Shown: in pieces, positions 6,475 to 17,350 of the stretch
How the letters are laid out: each line of letters begins with the position of its first letter
Position numbering within the stretch: position 1 is the first letter of the stretch
NCBI RefSeq assembly: GCF_011694815.1
Contig: NZ_CP050177.1
Coordinates: forward strand, 1,736,001-1,800,000
Direction of reading: 5' to 3'
Length of the DNA stretch: 64,000 bases
Source: Streptomyces liangshanensis
GTDB lineage: Bacteria; Actinomycetota; Actinomycetes; Streptomycetales; Streptomycetaceae
The notes under the pieces: model-generated
Told to the model about the DNA's origin: nothing
Seen by the model: only the letters and a program-made list of their open reading frames with translations
Database searches by the model: none
Translations under genes and position numbers: made by a program

Positions 6475-8628
6475 TCAACGCGGGGTGAGCTGCTCGCGCT
6501 TCACCTCCAGCCCGGCCGGCGCCTCGACGTGCGCGGTGCCGTCGGCGGCGACCGTGATGTCCAGCCTGCCGCCCGCCACGTCGAGGCCCTCGACACGGAG
6601 CGGGCGGTACGCCTCCGCGAAGGCCGGCGCGACCGTGACCGTCCCGCCCGGGACGTCGGCGGACAGGCCCAGCACCGACTGGAGCACCAGGACGGACGAC
6701 GCGGCGGCCCACGCCTGCGGCCGGCAGGACGCCGGATAGGGCGCGGGGAACGCGTCGGTGGCCGCGCCGTGCCCGGCGAACAGTTCGGGAAGGCGCGCGT
6801 CGAAGCCCGCGGAGGCGGTCAGCAGGCCCGCCGCCAGCGGCGCGGCCGCGTCCGGGAAGCCCGCCCTGACCAGGCCGTGCACGGCAATCGCGGTGTCGTG
6901 CGGCCAGATCGAACCGATGTGGTAGCCGTACGGGTTGAATCCCACGGAGTCCGTGCTCAGGGTCCGCAGACCGTGCCCCGAGTCGAGGTCCGGCGCGCTG
7001 ATCCGCGCGGCGAGCAGCGCGCTCTCCTCGTGGTCGAGCAGGCCGGTGCCGAGCAGGTGCCCGAAGCCCGAGGTGACCGAGTCCACCGGGCGTTTGTCGC
7101 GGTCGAGGGCGACGGCCGGGTACGGCCCGCGCGCGTCCTCGACCCAGAAGCGTTCACGGAAGTGGACGCGCAGCCGCTCGGCCCACTCCTCCCAGCGGTC
7201 CGCGCCGGGACGGCCGAAGGCGCGCAGCAGGTCGGCGCCGCCGCGGGCCGCCTCGTACGCGTACGCCTGCACCTCGCAGAGCGCGATCGGGGAGTCGGCG
7301 AGGCGCCCGTCACGGTGCCTGATCGAGTCGCCGGAGTCCTTCCAGCCCTGGTTGGCCAGGCCGCGCCCGGTCAGGTCGATGTATTCGAGGAAGCCGTCAC
7401 CGTCGGCGTCGCCGTACTCGCCCATCCACCGCAGGGCCGACTCGGCATGCGGCAGGAGCTGTTCGACCTGGTCGGGGGCGAGGCCCCAGCGCCAGGCGTC
7501 GTGCAGCAGGGTGATCCACAGGGGCGTGGCGTCGACCGTGCCGTAGTAGCAGGGCGGCAGGGCGAAGGTGTCGTCGAACCGCTGGGCGCTGCGCCGCACT
7601 TCGTGCAGGATCTTGCCGGGCTGCTCCTCGGTGTCGTGGTCGGTCGCCCCGCCCTGGCGGCGCGCGAGGGTGCGCAGCGTGCCGGCCGCGAGGTCCGTCC
7701 CGAGCGGCAGCAGCATCCGCGCGGCCCACAGCGAGTCGCGGCCGAAGAGCGTGAGGAACCACGGGGCCCCGGCGGCGAGGAACTGGTCGGCGGGGTCGGC
7801 GGGATCGGTGAGGCGCAGCCGGTCCAGGTCGGCGGTGGACTGGTCGAGCCAGTGGTCGAACCGCCGGTCCGCGCTCCGCAGCCGGGGCGTGCGCCAGGGC
7901 AGGCGGCCGGCGGGCGGCGCGGGGAACTGGTCGCCCTCCTCGTGCGCCGCCTCGCAGTCCAGGACGGCGGTCCAGGTCTCGCCGGGGGCCAGCGCGATGT
8001 CGTACGCGAGCCGTCCGGCCGCCGGGTCGGCCGTCGTGGCGGCGGGTGTGCTGCCGAGCCGTACGGTGAACGCCTCCTGGGACCAGGCGAGTCCGTCCCC
8101 GGTGGCGACGGCGGGTACGGCGGCGGGGCGGTCGCCCGACTTGACGCGCTCCATGGGCGCGAGGTCGGTGGCGGCGGTGACGGTCAGCCGGACGCGGACG
8201 TCCTGCCGCCCCGCGTTGGTGACGTCCAGGGTCTCCGCCAGCCGGCCCGGGGTGACGTGGCGGCGGCGGCGCAGGGTGACGGCCGGGTCGGGGGTGTGCT
8301 CGCCGAGGCCGCGCAGGACGGCGCGGAACGAGGCCCGGTCGGCGCCGTCGAGACCGCCGCGTACCGGCGCGAGCACCACGCCCCCGGCCTCGACGGTCAG
8401 CCGGGACAGGGCCCGGGTGTCGCCGTGGTAGAAGCCGTCGGCGCCGCCCTCGCCGGGGTCGCCGATCTGTCCGTCGCCCCGCGAGATCGCGAAGCTCGGC
8501 GCGTACAGCGTCACGACGGCGTCGTGCAGGAACGGCTGGAGACCGGCCGGTCCCTGGGGGCTTCCGTCCGGCGGAGCGGCCCCCTCGGCCGGGTTCGTTA
8601 TGTCGTGGGTCTTGACAGTGATGTCCAA
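6475..8628 (-). CDS. Amylo-alpha-1,6-glucosidase / glycogen-debranching-type glycoside hydrolase
   Basis: Cytoplasmic (alpha/alpha)6-barrel glucosidase likely to cut alpha-1,6 branches or related oligosaccharides delivered by the ABC importer encoded across the divergent promoter. The 717 residues show a beta-rich N-terminal domain (GFYHGDTRALSRL near 65) and a catalytic barrel with PWFLTLFGRDSLWAARM, YYGTVDATPLWITLLHDA, GLANQGWKDSGDSI and NPYGYHIGSIWPHDTAI. The start is not certain: TTG 8628 is used because GAGAGG lies about 10 bases upstream and homology begins soon after. One of two LacI operators sits 22 bases upstream of this start, implying repression. Confidence 0.88.
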   Translation of the reverse strand: MDITVKTHDITNPAEGAAPPDGSPQGPAGLQPFLHDAVVTLYAPSFAISRGDGQIGDPGEGGADGFYHGDTRALSRLTVEAGGVVLAPVRGGLDGADRASFRAVLRGLGEHTPDPAVTLRRRRHVTPGRLAETLDVTNAGRQDVRVRLTVTAATDLAPMERVKSGDRPAAVPAVATGDGLAWSQEAFTVRLGSTPAATTADPAAGRLAYDIALAPGETWTAVLDCEAAHEEGDQFPAPPAGRLPWRTPRLRSADRRFDHWLDQSTADLDRLRLTDPADPADQFLAAGAPWFLTLFGRDSLWAARMLLPLGTDLAAGTLRTLARRQGGATDHDTEEQPGKILHEVRRSAQRFDDTFALPPCYYGTVDATPLWITLLHDAWRWGLAPDQVEQLLPHAESALRWMGEYGDADGDGFLEYIDLTGRGLANQGWKDSGDSIRHRDGRLADSPIALCEVQAYAYEAARGGADLLRAFGRPGADRWEEWAERLRVHFRERFWVEDARGPYPAVALDRDKRPVDSVTSGFGHLLGTGLLDHEESALLAARISAPDLDSGHGLRTLSTDSVGFNPYGYHIGSIWPHDTAIAVHGLVRAGFPDAAAPLAAGLLTASAGFDARLPELFAGHGAATDAFPAPYPASCRPQAWAAASSVLVLQSVLGLSADVPGGTVTVAPAFAEAYRPLRVEGLDVAGGRLDITVAADGTAHVEAPAGLEVKREQLTPR

Positions 8629-8649
8629 AAGAGCAGAACCTCTCAGGCA

Positions 8650-8663
8650 TTGGAGCGTTCCAA
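8650..8663. promoter_or_regulatory. LacI-family operator 1
   Basis: TTGGAGCGTTCCAA, a near-palindrome with central CG typical of LacI-family sites and close to the CebR box TGGGAGCGCTCCCA. It lies just upstream of the glucosidase start. Confidence 0.75.
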
Positions 8664-8700
8664 AGACCCTAACGACGACCTCAGCTCCCTGACAACACCA

Positions 8701-8714
8701 TTGGAACGCTCCAA
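8701..8714. promoter_or_regulatory. LacI-family operator 2
   Basis: TTGGAACGCTCCAA is the exact reverse complement of operator 1, with centres 51 bp apart (about five helical turns), and lies 40 bases before the lacI-type gene. The layout suits one regulator acting on both divergent promoters, perhaps with looping. Confidence 0.75.
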
Positions 8715-8753
8715 TAACTTCGCCCACTCGCCCCGCCGGATCCGGAGAGACCC

Positions 8754-9809
8754 ATGCCGCGCACCCCCAACTCCCCGTCGCCCAAGGCCGGTCCCGTGAC
8801 CCTGGCCATGGTCGCGCGCCGGGCCGGGGTCTCACCGCAAACCGTCTCCAACGCCCTCAACTCCCCCGATCTGCTGCGCCCCGAGACCCTGGAGCGGGTG
8901 CGCAGGACCATCGACGAGATGGGCTACCGTCCGCACCGGGCGGCGCAGGCCCTCCGTACCCGCTCCAGCAAACTCATCGGGTACGGCATCCGCCCCACCG
9001 CGCCCGGCGCGTCCGCCCCGGTCATGGACGGCTTCCTGCACGCCCTGTCCCAGACGGCCGACGAGGCCGGTTACCGGATCCTGCTGTTCGCCTCACCCCC
9101 GCCCGAGGGTCCTGACGCCCTCGACGGGTACGGGGAACTGCTCGATCTGCACCACGTGGACGGGTTCGTGCTCAGCGGCACCGACCGGGGCGACCAGCGG
9201 CAGGCCTGGCTCCAGAAGCGCGGGGTCCCGTTCGTCGGCTTCGGCCGGATGTGGTCGGGGCGCCAGATCGGCGACTGGGTGGACGTCGACGGCGCCTCGG
9301 GTACGGACGCCGCCGTCGAGCACCTGGTGGCGCGCGGGCACCGGAGGATCGCGTTCCTGGGCTGGCCGCGCGGGTCGGGCGTCGGTGACGACCGCGCGGA
9401 GGGCTGGCAGCGCGCCATGCGCCGGCACGGTCTTCCGGTACGGGGCCGCCGCGCGTACAGCGTCGACGACATCGCGTCGGCGCAGGCCGCCGCCGTACCG
9501 CTGCTCGAAGCGGGCGCGACGGCGGTGGTCGCGGCGAGCGACATGCTCGCGCTCGGCTGCTACCACGCGCTGCGGGAGCGCGAGGCCGTACCGGGGGCGG
9601 ACGTCGCCGTCGTCGGCTTCGACGACTCCCCCACCGCCGCGCTCCTCTCGCCCGGCCTGTCCACCGTGGCCCAGCCGCTGGAGGCCGTCGGCCGCGAATG
9701 CGTGCGGCTGCTGCTGGCCCGGATGGGAGAGCCCGCCCGGGCGCCCGAGCGCGTCCTGCTCGAACCGTCGCTGGTCGTACGGGACAGCACCCCGGCCTTA
9801 CACGGCTGA
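8754..9809 (+). CDS. LacI-family sugar-responsive repressor, TTA codon near the end
   Basis: Dimeric sugar-responsive repressor, very likely acting on the two operators in its own upstream region and so on the glucosidase and the ABC importer. Residues 15-60 are the LacI helix-turn-helix and hinge (VTLAMVARRAGVSPQTVSNAL, then GYRPHRAAQALRT); the rest is a periplasmic-binding-protein-like sensor with ADVAVVGFDDSP near 282. ATG is preceded by GGAGAG. Codon 349 of 351 (9798-9800) is TTA, the bldA-dependent leucine codon, which is odd so close to the C-terminus. The ABC genes follow 204 bases downstream. Confidence 0.93.
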   Translation: MPRTPNSPSPKAGPVTLAMVARRAGVSPQTVSNALNSPDLLRPETLERVRRTIDEMGYRPHRAAQALRTRSSKLIGYGIRPTAPGASAPVMDGFLHALSQTADEAGYRILLFASPPPEGPDALDGYGELLDLHHVDGFVLSGTDRGDQRQAWLQKRGVPFVGFGRMWSGRQIGDWVDVDGASGTDAAVEHLVARGHRRIAFLGWPRGSGVGDDRAEGWQRAMRRHGLPVRGRRAYSVDDIASAQAAAVPLLEAGATAVVAASDMLALGCYHALREREAVPGADVAVVGFDDSPTAALLSPGLSTVAQPLEAVGRECVRLLLARMGEPARAPERVLLEPSLVVRDSTPALHG

Positions 9810-10013
9810 ACCCGGCCGCACGGCCCGCGGCCGGCGTCCCGGGGCGCCGCCCACCCCGGACGCACACCCCGGACGCCCACCCCGAGCATCCGCCCCGGGC
9901 GCCCTCCGCGAGCGCCCTCTCCGAACCCCCCTCCCCGAACGCCACCCCCCCTCTTCGCAGCGTGCCTTCAGGGGCAGCTGAGCCGCACGTTTCATCCCCC
10001 TATGGAGGAATTC

Positions 10014-11258
10014 ATGGCCCACCGCACGGCCTTCGCCGCCCTCGCCACCTGCGCGGCGCTGCTGACCGCGACCGGCTGTTCGTCCGGTTTCGACAGCGGC
10101 AAGGAGCCCGCACAGGAGAAGTCCGGGAAGCAGGAACTGACCGTCCTGATCGCCACCTCGGGAGACGCCGAGACCCAGGCCGTGAAGAGCGCGGCCGCCG
10201 CGTACGCGAAGACCTCCGGCAACTCCGTGACCGTCGAGGTCGCCAAGGACATGAATCAACAGCTGGCCCAGTCCTTCGCCGGGCACAAGCCGCCGGACGT
10301 CTTCTACGTCAACTCCGACCAGTTCGCCAACTACGCCAAGGGCGGCTCGCTCTACCCGTACGGCGATCAGATAGCCGACGCGGACGACTTCTCCGCGCAG
10401 CTGCGCTCCTCGTTCTCGTACGACAACAAGCTGATGTGCCTTCCCAAGGACACCTCCACCCTCGGTCTCGCCGTCAACACCGCCCTGTGGAAGAAGGCCG
10501 GGCTCACCGAGAAGGACTACCCGACCACCTGGGCGCAGTTGAGGACGGTCGCGGACAAGCTCACGGGCGACGGCGTCACCGGCCTGGTGACCAGCGACGA
10601 GTACCAGCGGCTCGGCGTCTTCATGAGGCAGGCGGGCGGCTGGGTCACCGACGCGGACCAGACGAAGATGACCGCCGACACCGCCCAGAACGCCGAGGGG
10701 CTGGCCTTCGTGCAGGGACTCCTCAAGTCCGGTTCGATGAAGTTCGCCAAGGCGGTCGACACCAGCTGGGGCGGTGAGGCGCTCGGCAAGGGCAAGGCCG
10801 CGATGACCATCGAGGGCAACTGGCTCGACGGCGGCATGAAGCTCGACTACCCGGACGTCGACTACCGGATCCTGCCGCTGCCCGCCGGTCCGGCCGGCAA
10901 GGGCACCCTCGCGTTCAGCACGTGCTGGGGCGTCGCCGCCGACAGCCCGCACCACCGGGCCAGTGTCGACCTGGTGAAGTCGCTGACCTCGGCCCAGCAG
11001 CAGGTGGCCTTCGCCGAGGCGTTCGGTGTGATGCCGAGCCGCACGAGCGCGCTGGCGACCTTCGCCGAGCGGCAGCCGCGCGCCAAGGCGTGGGTGGACG
11101 GCAGCGCGTACGCGCAGGGTCCGGTGACGATCGCGGGCTTCGACAAGGTGCTGAGCCAGTTCAACACCGAGCTCCAGTCGCTGCGTACGGCCGACCCGAA
11201 GAAGATCCTCGCCGACCTCCAGCGCAACGGCGAACAGGCCCTGGCGAAAGGCAACTGA
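10014..11258 (+). CDS. ABC transporter sugar-binding lipoprotein
   Basis: Extracellular solute-binding protein of a carbohydrate (CUT1-type) importer. The 414-residue product has a lipoprotein signal peptide ending LLTATGC with Cys22 as lipid site, then a type-1 sugar-binding fold (ELTVLIATSGDAET, PDVFYVNSDQFANYA, AAMTIEGNWLDGGM). ATG 10014 is preceded by GGAGGA; an ATG 12 bases upstream overlaps that ribosome site and is rejected. The first permease starts five bases after the stop. Linked by position to the LacI regulator and the alpha-1,6-glucosidase, so alpha-glucosides are the likely cargo. No ATPase is encoded here; a shared MsiK-type ATPase elsewhere is expected. Confidence 0.92.
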   Translation: MAHRTAFAALATCAALLTATGCSSGFDSGKEPAQEKSGKQELTVLIATSGDAETQAVKSAAAAYAKTSGNSVTVEVAKDMNQQLAQSFAGHKPPDVFYVNSDQFANYAKGGSLYPYGDQIADADDFSAQLRSSFSYDNKLMCLPKDTSTLGLAVNTALWKKAGLTEKDYPTTWAQLRTVADKLTGDGVTGLVTSDEYQRLGVFMRQAGGWVTDADQTKMTADTAQNAEGLAFVQGLLKSGSMKFAKAVDTSWGGEALGKGKAAMTIEGNWLDGGMKLDYPDVDYRILPLPAGPAGKGTLAFSTCWGVAADSPHHRASVDLVKSLTSAQQQVAFAEAFGVMPSRTSALATFAERQPRAKAWVDGSAYAQGPVTIAGFDKVLSQFNTELQSLRTADPKKILADLQRNGEQALAKGN

Positions 11259-11263
11259 GCCCC

Positions 11264-12346
11264 ATGTCCCTCCGCCCGGCAAGCGCGATACGCGCGACAC
11301 GCTCGCGGCGCGGCGGGCGCGACCGGGACGGCGCGTGGGGCTGGCTGTTCGTCAGCCCCATGGTGCTGGTCCTCGGTTCGTTCCTGGTGCTGCCGATCCT
11401 GATGGCGCTCTGGGTGAGCCTGCTGCACTGGGACGGGCAGTCCAACCCCTTCTCCGGCCAGGCCGACTTCGTGGGCCTGGACAACTACCGCACGCTCTTC
11501 ACGCAGGACGGCCTCGACCGCACGCTCTTCGCGACCGCTCTGCGCAACAACGCGTACTACGTCCTCCTGACCGTGCCGTTGCAGACCGGCCTGGCCCTGG
11601 TGCTGGCGATTGTCGTCAACCAGCGGATGCTGCGCGGCCGGGGCGCGCTCCGTACGATCTTCTTCTTCCCGTCCGTCACCAGCTCGATCGCCGTCGCCAC
11701 GGTGTTCCTGTTCCTCTTCCAAGGAAGCGGTGCGGTCAACGCCCTGTTGTCGTGGATCGGGGTCAAGGGGCCGAACTGGTTCGCCGATCCGCGCGGGGTG
11801 CTCTCACTGGTCCTGGGCGGGCTCGGCCTCGTGGATCCCGAGCACCCCACCGGGCTGCTGGCCGAGCACTCCACGATGGGACTGTCGTGGTTCGAGTGGC
11901 TGTCGGGGCCGTCGGTCGCGATGTGCACGATCATCCTGCTGGCCGTGTGGACCACGTCGGGCACCTTCATGCTGATCTTCCTCGCGGCGCTCCAGGACAT
12001 CCCCAGGGAGTTGGAGGAGACGGCGGCCCTGGAGGGCGTCAACCGCCGCCAGTTGCTGCGGTACGTGACCCTGCCCGCGCTGCGTCCCGTGCTGTTCCTG
12101 GTGCTCACCCTGGGCCTGATCTCCACCTGGCAGGTCTTCGACCAGGTGTACGTGATGGGTCAGGGCGCCCCGGGCAACACCACGCTGACGCCCGCGTTCC
12201 TGTCGTACTCCGCGGGCTTCGACAACGCCGACTTCGGCCAGGGCTCGGCGATCGCGTTCGTCCTGCTCGCCCTGATCCTCGTGCTGACCGGCTTCCAGCG
12301 CTGGGCGCTGCGGGAGCGCGGCGCACGCACCGGGAGGAAGCGATGA
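11264..12346 (+). CDS. Sugar ABC transporter permease (MalF-like)
   Basis: First membrane subunit of the CUT1-type importer. The 360 residues hold about six transmembrane helices, beginning WGWLFVSPMVLVLGSFLVLP near residue 25, and the ATPase-docking EAA loop ELEETAALEGVNRRQLLRYV followed by TLPALRP near 245-275. ATG lies five bases after the binding-protein stop, so the two are coupled. The last four bases overlap the start of the second permease (ATGA). The region around 160-200 has a Gly/Pro-rich insert (DPEHPTGLLAEHS) longer than usual. Confidence 0.93.
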   Translation: MSLRPASAIRATRSRRGGRDRDGAWGWLFVSPMVLVLGSFLVLPILMALWVSLLHWDGQSNPFSGQADFVGLDNYRTLFTQDGLDRTLFATALRNNAYYVLLTVPLQTGLALVLAIVVNQRMLRGRGALRTIFFFPSVTSSIAVATVFLFLFQGSGAVNALLSWIGVKGPNWFADPRGVLSLVLGGLGLVDPEHPTGLLAEHSTMGLSWFEWLSGPSVAMCTIILLAVWTTSGTFMLIFLAALQDIPRELEETAALEGVNRRQLLRYVTLPALRPVLFLVLTLGLISTWQVFDQVYVMGQGAPGNTTLTPAFLSYSAGFDNADFGQGSAIAFVLLALILVLTGFQRWALRERGARTGRKR

Positions 12347-13254
12347 CCCTCACGCGCAAGGCCGTGCGCAAGGCGGCGCGGGAGCAAGGCACACCCGTGC
12401 TCGGGCGCTTCCCCGTGGCACTGCGGGTGCTAGGATACGCCCTGGTGGCGGGAGTGGCGCTGCTCTACCTGCTGCCGTTCGTGCTCCAGTTGGTGACCGG
12501 CTTCAAGACCGATCCGGACGCGGCCGCCCACCCGCTGTCGCTGCTGCCGACCACCCCGACGACGGCCGCCTACCAGCGGCTGTTCGGGCTGAGCGAGGCG
12601 GCGGACGGGGTGCCGTTCCTGCGCTGGCTCGGCAACTCGGCGTTCGTGGCCGTGGTGGTGACCGGGGGGCGGGTGCTGTTCGACTCGATGGCGGGGTACG
12701 CGCTGGCGCGGCTGCGCTTCCGGGGGCGTTCGGTGCTGTACACGTTTGTCCTCGCGGTGATGGCGGTGCCCGGAGTGGCCCTGCTCATCCCGAAGTTCCT
12801 GGTGCTCAACACGTTCGGGATCTTCGACACGTACACCGGCATGATCCTGCCGCTGGTGGTGGACGCGGCGGGCATCTTCATCATGAAGCAGTTCTTCGAG
12901 TCGGTGCCGCGTGAGGTGGAGGAGGCCGCGAAGGTCGACGGGGCGGGGGTGTTCCGCGTCTTCTGGTCCGTCGTGCTGCCGATGGCGCGGCCGGCGCTGA
13001 TCACCCTGACGATCCTGTCGTTCCAGGGGTCGTGGAACGAGTTCACGCACTTCCTGGTCGCCACCCAGTCCGGCCAGTACGAGACGCTCACCACCGGCCT
13101 GGCGCGCTTCGTCTCCGGCGGCCTGGGCGGCGGTACGCAGTACCCGCTCAAGCTGGCGGCCGCGCTGCTGTCCACCCTCCCGGTGGCCGCGCTGTTCTTC
13201 GCCTTCCAGCGCTACTTCGTCAGCGGGGCGAACGCGGGGGCCGTGAAGGAGTAG
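12343..13254 (+). CDS. Sugar ABC transporter permease (MalG-like)
   Basis: Second membrane subunit. The 303 residues include about six transmembrane helices and the EAA loop EVEEAAKVDGAGVFRVFWSV followed by VLPMARPAL near 185-215. Its ATG overlaps the TGA of the first permease and is preceded by GGAGGAAG. A strong hairpin terminator follows the stop, ending the transport operon. The absence of a neighbouring ATPase matches other Streptomyces sugar importers that use MsiK. Confidence 0.93.
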   Translation: MTLTRKAVRKAAREQGTPVLGRFPVALRVLGYALVAGVALLYLLPFVLQLVTGFKTDPDAAAHPLSLLPTTPTTAAYQRLFGLSEAADGVPFLRWLGNSAFVAVVVTGGRVLFDSMAGYALARLRFRGRSVLYTFVLAVMAVPGVALLIPKFLVLNTFGIFDTYTGMILPLVVDAAGIFIMKQFFESVPREVEEAAKVDGAGVFRVFWSVVLPMARPALITLTILSFQGSWNEFTHFLVATQSGQYETLTTGLARFVSGGLGGGTQYPLKLAAALLSTLPVAALFFAFQRYFVSGANAGAVKE

Positions 13255-13275
13255 CGGTTACGGGGCGCCGCCTCA

Positions 13276-13315
13276 CGCCCCAGGCCGGTCGGTGGGGGCC
13301 GACCGGCCTGGGGCG
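13276..13315. terminator. Strong bidirectional terminator
   Basis: A perfect 17-bp GC-rich stem (CGCCCCAGGCCGGTCGG with its complement at 13299-13315) and a 6-nt loop between two convergent genes, 21 bases after the permease stop. Confidence 0.85.
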
Positions 13316-13385
13316 GGGGTGCTCGATGTGTGTTTGTGGGGGGCTGGTGTGTACGTGGGGGGGTGTGCCGCTGGTGCGGTACGGG

Positions 13386-13640
13386 TCAGCCGAGGAGGAC
13401 CTGGCCGTGCTTGACGACGTCCTGGCCGCCCTTCACCACGCCCTTGACGGCGCCGACCTTCTTGCCGAGGACACCGTCCGCCACCGGCTTGGTCTCTTCG
13501 CCGACGGCGGCGGCGGTCTGCGCCGCGCTGCTCAGGGTGGTGCCGAAGTCGGCGGACTGCGCGGCCTGGGCGGCGGGGGCGATCGCGGCGAGGAGGGCGG
13601 AGCCGGCCGCGGCGGTGGTGAGGATTCGACGTACGTTCAT
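13386..13640 (-). CDS. Small secreted protein of unknown function
   Basis: The 84 residues begin MNVRRILTTAAAGSALLAAI and have a clear signal peptide with likely cleavage after AQA (about residue 24), leaving about 60 residues rich in Val, Gly, Lys and Ala (LGKKVGAVKGVVKGGQDVVK). No cysteines or known domain. ATG 13640 is used because the signal peptide starts there, although no good ribosome site is visible; longer upstream frames are non-coding. It is convergent with the sugar importer and divergent from ligA. Confidence 0.65.
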   Translation of the reverse strand: MNVRRILTTAAAGSALLAAIAPAAQAAQSADFGTTLSSAAQTAAAVGEETKPVADGVLGKKVGAVKGVVKGGQDVVKHGQVLLG

Positions 13641-13642
13641 GA

Positions 13643-15892
<2,250 letters not shown>

Positions 15893-15922
15893 GGGCGGGG
15901 CGGCGTGCAGGACCACAACGCC

Positions 15923-15962
15923 GAGAGTGCGCGGCCCCGGTGTTCCGGGACCGCGCACTCTC
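15923..15962. terminator. Bidirectional terminator
   Basis: GAGAGTGCGCGG...CCGCGCACTCTC hairpin of about 18 pairs with one mismatch and a TGTT loop, between the convergent ligA and chitinase genes. Confidence 0.85.
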
Positions 15963-16023
15963 AGGGCACTTCACGACACTTCGACGGACTTCGGGCCCGG
16001 CTCAGGCCCTCGGCCGTGAAGGG

Positions 16024-17160
16024 TCAGCAGTACAGGTTGGCGCCGGGGGCGACACCCAGGATCTGGGTGAAGCGGTTGTAGGCGTCGACCCGGCTCTGGA
16101 CCTGCGCCGGGTTGCGGCCGTCGCACTCCAGCGAGCCGTTGATGCTGCGGATCGTCTGGCCGAAGCCGGCGCCGTTGACCATCGCGTTGTGCGGGGTCAT
16201 CGTGCCCGGGCCGCTCTGGGTGTTCCAGTACCAGAGACCGGTCTTCCAGGCCACCGCGGAGTCGTTCTGGACGAGCCACGGGTTGTTGAGCAGGTCGATG
16301 CCCAGCGCGTCGCCCGCGGCCTTGTAGTTGAAGTTCCAGCTGAGCTGGATCGGGCCGCGGCCGTAGTACGCGGCCTGGCCGGCCGGGCAGCCGTAGGGCT
16401 GGTTCGGGTCGCAGTAGTGCGGGTAGTTCGCCTGGTTGATCTCCGTCACGTACACAAGACCGCCGGTCTCGTGGTTGACGTTGGCGAGGAAGGCCGCGGC
16501 CTCCTGGCGCTGGGTCGTGGTGCTGCCCGTCTTGCTGAAGCCCGGGTAGGCGCTCAGCGCGTTGGTGAGGCCGCTGTAGGTGTAGAAGGAGTTCCGGCTC
16601 GGGAACATCTGGTTGAACTGCGCTTCACTGACGACGAAGCCGCCGGTGGGCGGAGGGGTGGTGCCGCCGCCGGAAGGGGTGTTCCACTTCTGGTTGGCGC
16701 CGCCGGTGCAGGTCCAGATCTGGATGCGCGCGCCGTTGGCCGAGGTGTTGCCCGTGACGTCGAGGCACTTGTTCGCCGTCGGGTTGACGATGTCCTTGGC
16801 TCCGGAGATCGCCCACTTCTGGTTGGCGCCGCCGCCGCAGTCCCAGATCTGGAGGGGGGTGCCGTCGGCGGTGCCGCGCTCGACGAGGTCGAGACACTTG
16901 CCCAGGGCGCGGAGGGTCCCGTCACCCGCGACGGTCCACTGCTGGGCCGCGGTGCCGTTGCAGTCGTAGAGCTGTACGGCGGTGCCGTTGGCGCTGCTCG
17001 CGGCCGCGACGTCCAGGCACTTGCCGGCGATGCCGGTGATGCTGCCGACCGGGTCGGCGGCGGACGCCGGCACGGTGAGGGTGACCGAGAACAGAGCCGC
17101 CACGGCGAGCGCGACGGCGGTACGGGCAAGGGTGAGACCCCTGAGCGATTTTCTTATCAT
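16024..17160 (-). CDS. Secreted GH19 chitinase with N-terminal ricin-B lectin domain
   Basis: Secreted endochitinase cutting beta-1,4-GlcNAc bonds in chitin. The 378 residues comprise a signal peptide (about 1-34), a ricin-type beta-trefoil (about 36-160) with three QxW repeats (AQQWTV, NQKWAI, NQKWNT), a short Thr/Pro linker and a GH19 domain (about 175-378) with the catalytic general acid Glu231 in NHETGG, then YYGRGPIQLSWNFNY. The family is common in Streptomyces and regulated by GlcNAc. A DasR-like site lies 123 bases upstream. The lectin domain (family 13 carbohydrate-binding) is less common on GH19 enzymes than chitin-binding domains. Confidence 0.95.
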   Translation of the reverse strand: MIRKSLRGLTLARTAVALAVAALFSVTLTVPASAADPVGSITGIAGKCLDVAAASSANGTAVQLYDCNGTAAQQWTVAGDGTLRALGKCLDLVERGTADGTPLQIWDCGGGANQKWAISGAKDIVNPTANKCLDVTGNTSANGARIQIWTCTGGANQKWNTPSGGGTTPPPTGGFVVSEAQFNQMFPSRNSFYTYSGLTNALSAYPGFSKTGSTTTQRQEAAAFLANVNHETGGLVYVTEINQANYPHYCDPNQPYGCPAGQAAYYGRGPIQLSWNFNYKAAGDALGIDLLNNPWLVQNDSAVAWKTGLWYWNTQSGPGTMTPHNAMVNGAGFGQTIRSINGSLECDGRNPAQVQSRVDAYNRFTQILGVAPGANLYC

Positions 17161-17282
17161 CTCGACTGGATGATCCCTTCACGCCATTGAATACGGCTCG
17201 GGTCCGAGCCGTTACTTGTGGGGAAGTCGTAATGGCGCACTGAGCCGCCACACGCGACGCTTGAGGCCTGAAGTCAACCGGC

Positions 17283-17298
17283 ATTGGTCTAGACTTGT
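17283..17298. promoter_or_regulatory. DasR-responsive element (dre)-like site
   Basis: ATTGGTCTAGACTTGT closely resembles the DasR site ACTGGTCTAGACCACT and keeps the central TGGTCTAGAC core. It lies between the PBP2 stop and the chitinase start; chitinase genes are known DasR targets. Confidence 0.65.
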
Positions 17299-17350
17299 CA
17301 AGGACTCAACAAGTGAACGCGCATGGCTCCATGGGACGAGAACCGCGTCG

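Noticed and set aside
9852..9890. CACCCCGGACG short repeats before the sugar-binding protein gene
   Set aside because: They look like simple GC-rich repetition and do not resemble the LacI operators.
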